NCBI RefSeq assembly: GCF_963675165.1
Contig: NC_087393.1
Span: 1,741,502-1,805,501, forward strand
Source of the DNA: Halichondria panicea
Lineage: Eukaryota > Porifera > Demospongiae > Suberitida > Halichondriidae
Length of the DNA stretch: 64,000 nucleotides
Reading direction: 5' to 3'
The translations under genes and the position numbers were made by a program. Below are positions 1-13,502 of this stretch, one piece after another. A model generated the notes under the pieces. That model saw nothing but the letters and a program-made list of their open reading frames with translations, was not told the origin of the DNA and did not search any database. Numbering within the stretch: position 1 is the first letter of the stretch; the number at the start of each line of letters is the position of its first letter.

Positions 1-830
1 ATATCAAATTTCCTCTTGTGCAGCAACAAAGGACTCGGTAAGTACTTTTGAACAACATACTCTTTAGTGTTTGTGCACAAGCTGAAATCCTTGTAGAGCT
101 TTGTGAGATTGCTGTGAATGGTTATTCCAGTTCCTCCATAGCCAGAAGATTCTTTGAGCACCCACCAGTTGTCTGGATTCTTGTCCGCATACTTAAAGAA
201 TTGTAGACATTCTTTCGTGCTATCCAATAAAAAGGATCTTGGCATCACCTCTAGGTCATCTAAACTGCATCCATATTTCAAGAAATGCTCTCGAAAAGCA
301 ACCAGTTGTCCCTTTTTGCCTCCTGTGATTTTAAAAGCATAGCGAACTGCAGACACTAAAGAATTCTTGGACTGGGAGAGATTTTGCAGGGAAAAATATT
401 TATAAAATCTTGATGAGGTAATCACAATTGTGAACGAATCATGTACAGACAAATAGTTGTGCAAACGAGAAAGTCCAGACGTAGAATCATTGAGTATCAA
501 ACCCAAGCCCCAATGACGCTCAGTGGCTATATTTTTCAAGGATTGCATAAAAGGTTTACCGAAAAATATCATTTGGGTACGTTCGAAACTTGAAACAGGG
601 CGATTGAACCATGGCTTTATCCATCGACATTCCCCTTCGGAAATATTCACATTCACTGAAACCGTATTTTCTTCTACTTTCAATCTATTTATTATTTCCG
701 TATTCCTTTTTACTACAGTCACTGTAGGTGCATTTTTCATGGCTCTAGTGTAAAGATAAGTACAGATTAGCCCCGCCCCCAAAATTACCAATCCTAATCT
801 GATGTTTCTTTTCCAGCTTGAGATAGCCAT
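1..830 (-). CDS. Tubulin-tyrosine-ligase-family (TTL/TTLL-like) protein, N-terminal part, runs off the left edge
   Basis: The reverse strand is open from an ATG at 830-828 to base 1, giving about 276 codons with no intron. An in-frame TGA lies nine codons upstream, so this ATG is the first possible start. Residues about 11-28 (LGLVILGAGLICTYLYTR) look like a signal anchor, so the protein may be membrane-tethered. From about residue 195 the sequence shows TTL-domain signatures: PRSFLLDS, then DNWWVLKESSGYGGTGI (the glycine-rich ATP-grasp loop after a conserved Lys), then EYVVQKYLPSPLLL and HKRKFDI. TTL-family enzymes ligate Tyr, Glu or Gly to tubulin tails. The rest of the catalytic domain lies outside the window, so the subfamily cannot be set. 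Family call is strong; substrate is unknown. Confidence 0.82.
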   Translation of the reverse strand, partial: MAISSWKRNIRLGLVILGAGLICTYLYTRAMKNAPTVTVVKRNTEIINRLKVEENTVSVNVNISEGECRWIKPWFNRPVSSFERTQMIFFGKPFMQSLKNIATERHWGLGLILNDSTSGLSRLHNYLSVHDSFTIVITSSRFYKYFSLQNLSQSKNSLVSAVRYAFKITGGKKGQLVAFREHFLKYGCSLDDLEVMPRSFLLDSTKECLQFFKYADKNPDNWWVLKESSGYGGTGITIHSNLTKLYKDFSLCTNTKEYVVQKYLPSPLLLHKRKFD

Positions 831-1204
831 AACTTTTACACATTCTTCAGAGGATCAAATCAAATCCACACCATGTTAGAGCTTGAACCAAACACGATGC
901 ACGCCGTGGCATACGGTAGACACAGATTTACCAACATTTATATGCTGTGCTTTCACATTATAGCATAGCATCCGTATTATAGCCCACCGGCACCACCCAC
1001 CCACAAGTATTTCAATAAACCCACAAGTCTTAGTATACGTAGTCTGAAATAATTCTTCACAAAGGTACTGTAAAAGTTTTATCAAGAAAAACACAGCACA
1101 CACACTACAGATGCAGATGCATAACATAATTTAACATAAACTACTAAGCATTGTCAATGTCTGAAACTAGTGATAAGGTTAAGAACTAAATGTTTATCCG
1201 CTGC
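831..1204. other. Gap between the TTL-like gene and actin
   Basis: This 374-bp stretch lies 5' of the TTL-like gene and 3' of actin, both on the minus strand, so it must hold the actin 3' UTR and the TTL-like promoter. No convincing open frame or clear polyadenylation hexamer was found on the minus strand. Confidence 0.5.
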
Positions 1205-2606
<1,402 letters not shown>

Positions 2607-2609
2607 TTA

Positions 2610-2619
2610 CCAAAAAAGG
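2610..2619. promoter_or_regulatory. CArG box (SRF-type site)
   Basis: The bases read CCAAAAAAGG, an exact fit to CC(A/T)6GG, 151 bp upstream of the actin ATG and about 265 bp upstream of the fascin ATG. In other animals serum response factor binds this motif in actin promoters. Binding here is inferred from position and exact match only. Confidence 0.75.
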
Positions 2620-2645
2620 CAAGAGTGGACTAATAGAGCAATCTG

Positions 2646-2698
2646 ATTGGCTGAAGCTATGTTCTCCCAACCTAATGCCTAGATCAGCTCTGACCAAT
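2646..2698. promoter_or_regulatory. Pair of oppositely oriented CCAAT boxes
   Basis: ATTGG occurs at 2646-2650 inside CTGATTGGCT, and CCAAT at 2694-2698 inside TGACCAATCA. The extended contexts fit NF-Y sites. The opposite orientations suit a bidirectional promoter. Confidence 0.55.
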
Positions 2699-2884
2699 CA
2701 AATTACAGAACGCAGTCCTGCAAATGGCCGCAATGGGAACGTTTGATGCAACACGCCCATCTTTTTTGCTTCACACTTGACACACCCCTCCTTTGCAGTC
2801 ACTTGCATCTTGCAGCCTCTGTTTTGTTGTGCAAAAAGTTGCTCCTGCATTTGTCAATCACCTAGCTTGCAAATAAGTTCTAAC

Positions 2885-4556
2885 ATGGCTGCGGGATTCA
2901 ACGAGACTCTGCTGTGGACCTTCGGAATGGTCAACTCCGTTGGAAAGTATTTGACAGGGGAGAAATTCCAAGATAAGGTCGTTGCAAATGGTTCCTCTCT
3001 GAAGAAGAAACAGATTTGGACCCTGATTCGTGTGGATGAGACCAAAATCGCTCTCAAGAACTCGTTTGGAAAGTTTTTGACTGCTGACGTCAAGGGGAAG
3101 CTGGACTGCTCTGGAGACAGTGTTGGTGAGTCCTAGTTTGCGTGCATCTTGAGCTTGCTCATGCTGTTATGACTAGCTAGAGATCAGTTTTCATACAGTT
3201 TACACAAGCATTGCATGCATCTGATCTTGATCAGCTTGCTTCATCATGGTTTAGTATACCACTATAATAGTTGCTAGCTAGCTTGCTGTATTGTATGTCA
3301 CTGACCCCTATATCCCCTCAGGTGATGGGCAGAAATTCATCTTGGAAACCCAAGAAAGCGGACAAGTGGCCATCAAGAGTGTCGCATTCGGTCGATACGT
3401 TGGCGGATCAGGAGATGATCTCTCTTGCTACGATCAGACGGTCGACCCCACCAACCTCTACATGATCCATCTCGCTCTCCACCCTCAGATTAACCTACGT
3501 AATGTCAACAGGAAGACGTACGTGCATCTGGCAGAGGATGGAGAAAGTCTGAACTGCAAAGAGGAGATCCCCTGGGGCTACGATGCCATGCTTATCTTAG
3601 AGTATCACTCGGGACGATATGCCATTCGTGCTGCCAACACTAAGTACCTTCGTCGCGATGGAGAGCTGGTTGATGAGCTCGATGACAATTCCCTTTATAC
3701 CCTCGTTTTCCGTGATGCTCAGGTTTCTTTCAAAGATTGCAAAGGTTGCTACCTTACTGCTGTCGGTCATGCGGCAAAGATCACTTCCCGGAAAAGCAGC
3801 ATCGGTAAAGACGAGCTTTTCTACATCGAGGATTCTCATCCCCAAATTCGATTGATTGCTAGCAACGGCAAGTATGTTTCGATTCGTGACGGTGTTGAAG
3901 TCAGGGCGAACCACTCAGACGCCACGGATACTGAAATTTTTCAGATGGAGGCTGTGGATCGATCTGACTTGTCTGGCAACGTCAAGTGGGCTTTCCGTTC
4001 CAACAACAAGAATTACTGGAACAGCGGAGCTACTCTTACAGCTGAAGGAGGCGATTTCTCTAGGGAAACGGCTCAATTCACCGTTGAATGGATGGGACCT
4101 TTGGTTGCTCTGAGAGCTGCCAATGGAAGGTATTTTTCAGTGACGTCTAATGGGAAAATCTCTGCTAGTAGTGCCGAAATGGCAGACAACTGCAAGTTTG
4201 TGTTTGAGTTTATCAATCGGCCGATTGTTGTGCTGCGCGGGGACTTCGGTTTCGTTGGAACAAAGGGAAGCTCTGGAACCTTGGAGTGCAATCGCTCGCA
4301 ATACGATGTCTTTGGCATGACTTGCTCTGCTGGTGTCTTTAATTTGAGAGCTGTGTCCGGAAAATTCTGGAAAGTGGAAGCCGATAGCTCTATCACCACC
4401 CATGGAGACAAGGCAACTGATTTCTTCATTGAGCTACGTGCTCACACTCGAATGCTTATTGTTGCCGAAAACGGCAAATATCTCAAAGGTCAACAAAATG
4501 GCGGATTTTCAGCAACGGGAGACAGCGTTGAAAAGAACACTCTCTGGGAGTACTAA
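2885..4556 (+). CDS. Fascin (actin-bundling protein), two exons
   Basis: Exons 2885-3125 and 3322-4556 give 491 aa, close to the 493 aa of human fascin. The start MAAGFNETLLWTFGMVNSVG lines up with the family N-terminus, and the end ENTLWEY matches the invariant fascin tail. SLKKKQIWTL in the first trefoil is a fascin hallmark. The protein is four tandem beta-trefoils; recurrent units such as GKYL, GRYAI and GKFWKVEA mark the repeats. Fascin cross-links parallel actin filaments in filopodia and similar protrusions. The intron splits Gly81. An in-frame ATG at 2777 would add 36 residues with no family match, so 2885 was chosen. Its divergent partner is actin, which suggests shared cytoskeletal regulation. 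The second exon is 1235 bp without an intron. Confidence 0.96.
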
Positions 4557-5176
4557 CTGAACTTCACCCCCACTCTCAGCAACAACGTGATTTGAACAAT
4601 TATTAGTCATCTGATAATGTGTACTGTCTTAGCTCATTGTATCACTAGTTTTTCCCTATAGTATGTGTATTTTTGTGCAATGTTAGTATGTGATATAATT
4701 AATATTATTGGTTAACAAGCAGCATATGTTAGAATTGAGGCAGCAAACTCAGTTATAACAAAAGTAACTCTTGGTATAATTATCTGCATGAGATTACGTT
4801 AAATTATTATGGCTATATAGCCCTATATATGTTGAGTACTAGTTTCATAATTATATTGATCCTCGAAACTGTTGGTTCAATTTTTTACACGATTTAAACT
4901 ACGTTTAACCACATATCAGCTGTTGGCGGATAATCTAATTATTAATGACAACATTGAAATGAATGCTCATTCTAGTCTCGAGTATAAACACACACAATTA
5001 TTAGTCGTTACTAACCATTTTTTTGTACCTGTAAGTGTTCTATTATGCTAAAGTAATATGCTGTTACTTAATTGGGTACATAACAACTGGATTGTTTATT
5101 ATACAGTATGAACGCTTATTTTAGCAATCAGCTGATGTTTCATGATTGAATACAAACAATTATGGTGCTAGTAATG
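4557..5176. other. Convergent intergenic gap, fascin / DRG2
   Basis: AT-rich sequence between two convergent 3' ends. It must contain the fascin 3' UTR on the plus strand and the DRG2 3' UTR on the minus strand. I see no coding sequence, RNA gene or repeat here. Confidence 0.6.
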
Positions 5177-5928
5177 TCATTTCTTTACTACTTGTATAAC
5201 ATCCTCATCGTTCATGGAGTGCTGTAGTCCTACTCTCTGGGGGCTGTACTTGGTGCTCGTACCCTGTGTGTGTGTGTGGGGGTGGGGGAGTAAAACCAAA
5301 AACAGTGTGAACACTCGAGCAAGGGAATTGCCCTCCACGTAGCTACAGTGTGGTACAGAGGAGTGCATTAAGAACCACAATGCAGTTTGGCACATGTACA
5401 ATTGTGTGAGAAGGAACAGATACTTGGTACATGCAATCAATGTATAGTGATTCTATGGAAACAGTAGTGAGTAGAAGTACAGTTATAACTAACTGTACTT
5501 GTACCTGGGAAAGCAGTTCAATGCCTGGATGTTATTCTTACGTGTAGCTATACCAACAACATAATACGATGATAGCTACTTTGATGTATATACGTACATT
5601 GTCCCTGGGGCTATATATACTGTTTTCATAGAATTACTTCACGCATCATCTTTTACTTTCATAATTATACATGTACATCCACGGTACGTCAAGTGATGAT
5701 CGACTCACCCAGACGAGGGAGTACTTGAACGTGTCCACAATGGTTCGATGAATGGCATGGCACTGTGTGGGTGAACACACAGTCAACTATATACATACAG
5801 TCTTAATGTACTCCTGATACAGTATGTATTAGCTGTACAGCTCAGTACAATTTGTAGCCTTTCTTACCACATGATCAACTGTACAACCCTTCCTCAAAAT
5901 AAGCCCGTCCTTGAAATCAGGAGGTTCT

Positions 5929-5990
<62 letters not shown>

Positions 5991-8900
5991 GGGTGTGCAA
6001 GGGATATTGTTCGACTTGTGTGTGTACACATGTCACATCTGGGCCATTCAATATTAGCAGCCATGATTGCAGATCAATGGCACAACCTAACAGCTGGCCT
6101 GTAAAGGAAGTTATGATAACCTGCAGTCCAACCAAGTACATGTACTGTAATAAATCACCTAATTTTGGTGAGACACTAAGGTGGGATAATTATGACATCA
6201 CACATACAGCACATTGCTATTCATTCTATGTCCCTTCAAAATCATAGCAGAGATGTTTGTGGAGTACAATGTCTCCTACCCCAGTCTGTTACAAATAACT
6301 ACAACGCCCACAATCTGAGTAGTTCATTAGCTCACTATAGTCAATACAGACATTGTAGTCATTTATGTGAAACTTGGCCTAAGCTTTCTACAAGCAGCTT
6401 ATGATTGTGGTTTTCCCTTCTACATTATTTTATAGAAACAGCTAGGTTGTTATGCTTGAAAATCAGGTTTTAACCACTTCCACACACAGAGGGCTCAACT
6501 TTATGTATACTAAATTAATGACTAGAACAGTGGCTAGGGGATAAGGCCCTAGATATAAGAATATTTCATGTTGAACTTTCCCCTCTCCACAAGCTCCCTT
6601 CTCACCTCCCCTTTTCTTTGTGTAGACCCTAATGAGGGAGAGGTAGTCCCACACTCGACTGAGGAGGATGTCCAGGTTCAGTTCCATCTCACAGCTGATC
6701 ACAATGCTGTCCGGTTCCCGTGCCAAACGGTCCACTTCCTCCATGCTGATCTGGTCTACCTTGTTATAGCACTGTTACCGTATGTGCGTGGGAGGGCAGG
6801 CAGAATGTAATAATTATAAAGATATAAAAATTATGTACTAATAACTAACTAAGGTATGGCTATTCAAAATATGACCACCATGGTTGGTAGCAATGTATGT
6901 ACTTAGGAATTAGGTTAATTAACATAATTATGATAATTAAACTTAAACCAACCAGGTAGGACATGTAGCAATTAGATGTAATTGGCACTTTTTGACTCTA
7001 CAATAATCGTAGTTAATTGCCCAATTGCTCCTACACGTCAACCTCCTCTGCGTACACATTCATCAAAGGTGTATCCAGTAACCTACTAATGACTGGGAAT
7101 GACAACACTCGCCACATTAGCACAGGGTGAAAATGGAGACAATTTGCTAAAATTACAGTGATTGCTTTATTCCATGTACAGCATTCTTGCTAACTGGATA
7201 CATTTCCCAAACCTATATCTGTGGAAACATTCTCGTTGGATAGTCACCTAATTTAGTACATGATAATTGATCCACTTCACAGACTAATCCCTCAAATGTG
7301 ACAATAGTCGCAAACAATGAGACGTGAGATGTTTCATCAAATCCTAAATTCCTAGAGTTTTGTTGAACAACAACTTCACTAACTTCACTTGTGCACAATC
7401 TCACTAAATGCACTACAGTACCTGACCCTCATATCTACGTAGCTCATACTTTCCAGCTACATGTATACACTGTACTTTGGGACAACAAGCTAACCCAATT
7501 AATTAATCACTCATTGACAAGTTGGACACACTAAAGTAAAGGGATGTTCAACAACCATTGTTGAACATCTTTGCAACACTCAATATAGGGATTGAAGACA
7601 GGCCAGTTACACTAATATACTATTTGTAAAGCTACAAAGTGGCCTCTCTTTAAAGGCCAAGAACAATGGCATTAGGGCTATTAGGACATTGTGTGCAGTG
7701 TAGGAACACATGGATACAACACATCAGCTGCCAAACGTGGAACATACAGGTATGTGTGTATAGTACTACATGTAGTACGTTACATACATAAGCTTTCTGC
7801 TAACTACTTTAAGACTCAAGCTTCCTATACAACAGTAAGTCTCAAGCTTCATATACAACAGTAAGTCTCCCTAGGATTTATACTTAATATTCGACCCCCC
7901 CCCCCCACACATGGCATCCCTACTACAACTGATGCAGTTCTGGGCCCATTGCCCACCCTACTGACACATCACCCTTTCGTCAGCTTGATAAAACCTTTGG
8001 TTGCTAGGCAATGGACTTACACTTAAGCACTATCAAAGCTGGTGATCACACACACGTTGGCAAACCGTTACCCTACCAACACGAAGTGCATACTTACATA
8101 GAGGCACTGCAGGTAGACTCTGTTTCCTAGAATGATGTCAATAAAATCATCTGCAGGGAAACAAAAGCAACAACATGCAATCACACCGACTCGATAACTA
8201 CATTTGAGTAAAGGAAATAGAATCATTCTATACAAACAGTGAATTTGAAATGTATATATATATACGCAGGTGTGTGGCCTATAACCTAGGGCCTATATAC
8301 AGTATCAGGTGTGTGGCCTATAACCTAGGGCCTATATACAGTATCAGGTGTGTGGCCTATAACCTAGGGCCTATATACAGTATCAGGAGTGTGGCCTATA
8401 ACCTAGGGCCTATATACAGTATCAGGAGTGTGGCCTATGACCTAGGCCCTATACACAGTACAGTACATGTATCAGGAGTGAGTGTATGGTTAGCCTCTAA
8501 GGGTCATTGTGGTCAGTGAGCACATCTGATAATTTCCTGGACACATCCCATACAAACCACATTGAACATGTGGGATACATGCACCACACAGGTTCATTTT
8601 TATGAAAAAACATTTTGTACTGTAGAGGGCAGTTAAAGGCTATCAGCATCTATGTAGTCCTTGTACTGTACACAGGTGTACACACGAACAAGAGAGTAGG
8701 GATGGTCTGGTCATTGTGTCAGACGACTGTTGAGGTTTGATAAAATCTCCACTGATAATTTATCCCAAATGCTTTGAACTCTATTCCTACACAGCTACGT
8801 AGCAAAGGGTGAAATCATAGCTGATGGGGAGAAACAACACCAGGCCTACAGGCCAAAGTACACAAAAAGGCAAAGAGACAGTGATACTCTTAATGGCTAC

Positions 8901-11900
8901 ATGTAGCTGCCACACCCATGCAGACGTCAGAGATACAAACAAGACGCCAGCTGATCTTCACACACCCACCCACCTACCCCCTTAGCTTTGACGACACTTG
9001 ATTGTACACATAGCGCACATTCTTGGCTATAAATTTCCTATGAATGTCGTTAATAAAATGCTCATGGTAATGAATTTGACGAACACTCCCCTCTACAACA
9101 CAGTCACACATACCCCCTACCAGACTAGTACACAACTACACCCACTTTCCAGGATTAGTGTTCACTGTTGGTATATACTAAGCATGCTATTCTCTGCATT
9201 ATTTACACGTACCTAAAACATGCACAAACTCAACTAGTTTCTAGGAGTTACATGTATGTACACAACTTCACAACTTCAAATCACAGTTTCTCATCATACT
9301 CATGTAAACACGGTGCATTAATTTATATGTGTATTGGAGACAACTTGTCATTGTGTACATTGTACGGTTCATACAGCCTTCCTAATCAGCTCATAGTAGG
9401 AACGCAGTAATTTCAACAGAACTAGCTACAGAAATTGCCTTAAAAGGTCAGGCAAAGAGTCTGGCTGGGATGCATGGAGCTGGCTATGAATTAGCATCCA
9501 TTCAGTAGCTACCCACACAAAGAGACCATGAATAAACTGTGTGAATACTGTGTACTGGCTATTGGCTAGTGGCTAGTTGGAGATGTTTGTGCATGGCTAG
9601 AATGGTACACATCTTTACTAAAAGGCACAATTGTAGGAGGAGCAGGCAGAGAGATGCACGGGCCCATTCCTAGTGGTCAGACTAACCATAGTAACCAACA
9701 TTCCACACCACATTTCCTTCCACTAGCCACACAACAAGACCACAGTTTAGCAGGGAGACAGCCTCAGACAGGCAGCAAACTGCCTTACATGGTAAGGTAT
9801 TGTTAGCTGGTTTAGAAAAGCACACCTGCTTCACACACAGCTGGGAAACTAGATGACAATGGCTTGAATTGGAACCTAGGGCTTTAGAATAACATTGCCT
9901 TATACGTGTAACAGGTTTTGCTGAACCAATCAAAAGCCATGATTGCATTTTAGCCCTCCAGTGAGAGTTGGATGTGTGCAATGATTTAAGGAATCTTTGT
10001 ATTTGACACAAAAGTTGGGTGGGCCAGCAGAAGGAATGATTACTGGGTAATAAGATCCATTGGCTTATAATTACCACACCCTGTACTATGAAACCACCTT
10101 AGCAAAGGGGACATTTACGTTGTAAATTCTTAAACTTGTATTCAGAACTTCAAAGACTACTACAGGACATTTAATTAGTAGCGTGGGTTCCCTTGGCAAT
10201 ATGACCGGCTCGACCCTATACACGGCTCACCTGCAGTGCAGTCTTCTCTGAACAGTACCTCACAGTTGAATATCTCTGTGACACACAGTCAAGGACAACA
10301 CATTGGGCACATTGGGCAATTGATGACAACACGTACAGCAACACTATAAATAATGGTGAATGATTTTAGATGGGTGCTATCTTTCCCACACTATACTTTA
10401 TGCTCAGCATGTGCATGTACTGATTTGAGCAACATGTACACCATTCTACCTACATGACGTATACATATAGTGCTTGTGGTCTCTACGTGAGCTACGTACA
10501 CATATTGTACCGGTACCAAACACTGTTACTTGATTAGAATACAGTGAAACCTGTCAATATCTTGCAGTGACTACAATAAAGACACACATATGCCACAATT
10601 TACTACTGCTACATGCTATACTATGTACATTTGGGATGGCCTGCCTTAATTAAAGGGTGACCGGTTTCACTGTATACCAGTTGTTTACGCTATAACTAGA
10701 TAAATTAGACAAATTAGACGGCTAGTTACAGAACAGTGAGGATACTGTACTCGTGTAGAATGAGCTGTGCCAATCTCTCGCTCATTTTGGTGAGAGTGAT
10801 AGTAGAGTTGATGGACATACCTCCTCCTTTCTTCACCTACATGTAACAGAGACAATCGTACACTCAACGTGTGTGGATCATGCAGCTACCAATAAGGCAG
10901 GGTTTCATCTAGTGGGGGGGGGGCAGGGGTGAACCTTCCTCCCTAAAATGATGACATCATCACATTAGTATGTGCAATATGTAACTAGATCTACGTGACG
11001 CACTAGCAGGTAATAGAGGGTATGATCAATAAATGTGGGAGTGGTCAACCGTTTTTCCAACCCCCCCCAAACTTTTAATCCTAGATGAAACCCTGTAAGG
11101 TGTCCGAATCTGAGAAAAGGGACCATTCGGCAGTATGGTAGATTTTTCACTGTATATAAAGAGTAAAATATACACCTTCCAATCTTCAAACATGTGACAA
11201 GAAAGTTAGTTGCTTAAGACTAAAGTGCATCAAATTATGCTCTATCCTAGCTGTTATGTGCATGCATCAATTCAATTTTGGCCTGGCGTACAATGTGTAT
11301 ATAATTATGAGATTGAAATTGCTAACATGAGCACACTAGCTGTGATAGAACAAGGGGAAGGCGAAGTACATGTACATGTATGATGTAGTCAACGTCACAG
11401 CTATAATTCCTTAAAGCATTAATTCCTGACAATTGCATAATACTTAAAAGATCTGAGCACCACGGCAGGCAGGGCTGCACTGACACAGTGCCACTAGCAG
11501 GACTGACCAGGACTGACCTTAAAGTAAATGTTAGGGACTTTCTTGTTGAGTCGTATGCCCACTGCCTCGAGTTCCTTCTCCAGTAACCTCCTCTGTATGT
11601 CACCTTTACCAGCGTCAAGCATCATGAGGACAAGGTCAGCCGTACGGGCCACTGCAATCACCTGACGACCACGCCCCTTGCCTGTGTGCGTGTGTGAGGG
11701 TGACTATCAGTAAAATGTACATACTAATGATCTGCACTTTTACGGACCCCTAAACGGAGGGGGGTTTACGGACGTTATTAATGTTTTATCAGACAATGAT
11801 GTACATGGAATTGACAAGTATGTACGTGTTTCACTTCAGGCCCATGACATTGACAGAATGTTAAATAGTGGAACAGATCACCCACTAAGCCACCAAGTGG

Positions 11901-13454
11901 GTCTGTTTGTAGCTTTCAAGCAGAATGACCCTTTACCAGACATACTTACCTTGAGAAGCTCCTTCTATGATCCCGGGTAAATCCAGCAACTGAATGTTGG
12001 CATTATTGTACTGTAGTGTGAAATAAGATAGTGTGTTTAGTTCGTCAATAGTATCAGGCTTATACGCAAATGCATTCGAAATCTGGTAACTTAACAGTAA
12101 CTTGGTTGTCGTAGTCAGATAAATGCACGTGTACATGGGACCCATTGTTGAACTTCACAAGGGAAATTTGTTTGCATGGCAATACCTACAATTTACACAA
12201 ATAGAGTAGCAGTAGTACTCAGTTTTGAAGGAATGTTTGGTTAATATCATAGGGAATTCTCCCCTCCTACATAACAGGACTGCGCTGCATGTGCGTGTAT
12301 GGGGGTACCTGATGATATACAACTAGTGGGGTGTTGGGGGGGGTAACTGTACGACCCCTGCTGTAGGAAATACACAGCAGGCTCTAGTGTGGGGGTTTAG
12401 GGGTACCTGAACGACCCCTGCTGTGGGGAATACACAGCAGGCTCTAGTGTGGGGTTTGGAGGTACCTGAACGACCCCTGCTGTGGGGAATACACAGCAGG
12501 CTCTAGTGTGGGGTTTAGGGGTACCTGAACGACCCCTGCTGTGGGGAATACACAGCAGGCTCTAGTGTGGGTGTTTGGGGGTACCTGAACGACCTTTGCT
12601 GTGAGGAATACACAGCAGGCTCTAGTGTGGGTGTTTGGGGGTACCTGAACGACCCCTGCTGTGGGGAATACACAACAGAAAGAAAAATGGGCCTGGGAAC
12701 GAGGCTACAGGCTCTAGTGTGAGTATTTGGGGGGTACCTAAACGACCTATAACAGGTTCTAGTGTACGTTTGTTTGGGGGGTACCTGAACGACCCCTGCT
12801 GTGGGGAATACACAGGTTCTAGTGTGAGTGTTTGGGGGGTTACCTGAATGACCCCTGGTATACAGGTGAGGGTGGTGAACTCGTAGCTGGCTGACTCGCT
12901 GTGTGTGGAGGTGAGCTTGTTGAGGAGGGTAGACTTGCCAACAGAGGGGAATCCAACTAATGCCACTCGGGCATCACCAGACTTCATCACATCGAAGCCT
13001 TCGCCCTAGAGAAATAATATAGGTGGAAATGTAGTCAAAAAGCAAACAGGACTTTAAGCACATTATTCAACGTTAGTCACATTAGCCAGGGCTTGCAGCA
13101 TTTACAAGTTAATTTTATAAGCCAGTCTGAGACCTCATTAACAACGCAACATTGTAACACTACGGATGCAACTTCTGCTGCATATCTCAAGTTATCCCTT
13201 TTGGTCGCAAAGTACGCCGAGATTAAAGAAGGGAACTAATAGTAACACTTTGACAATTGTATGTATTAAGGACTATATTGTAGAGACGTGATTAAGTCGG
13301 GGAAAGGCCCAGGGTCAATGTGGGATTTATATAAATTATGAGATGTGGGAGTACATTGCCATAGCGCACTATTTTACTACACCAGCTCAAATGTACAGAA
13401 ACAAGTGAATAAGCACAGCTGTCCATCTTGAAGTGAATCGCACACACACGCACG

Positions 13455-13502
<48 letters not shown>

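Noticed and set aside
3597-4429. Minus-strand and alternate-frame open frames across fascin
   Set aside because: All lie inside fascin exon 2, which is unambiguous; no independent evidence for overlapping genes.
5829-6247. Proteins rich in HTHT or VCVC near 5.9-6.2 kb
   Set aside because: They are translations of the GT/CA microsatellite, not genes, although one includes a piece of real DRG2 exon 10.
8250-8519. Repetitive 89-codon frame with [13 protein letters not shown] units
   Set aside because: It is the 39-bp minisatellite inside a DRG2 intron; the period explains the open frame.
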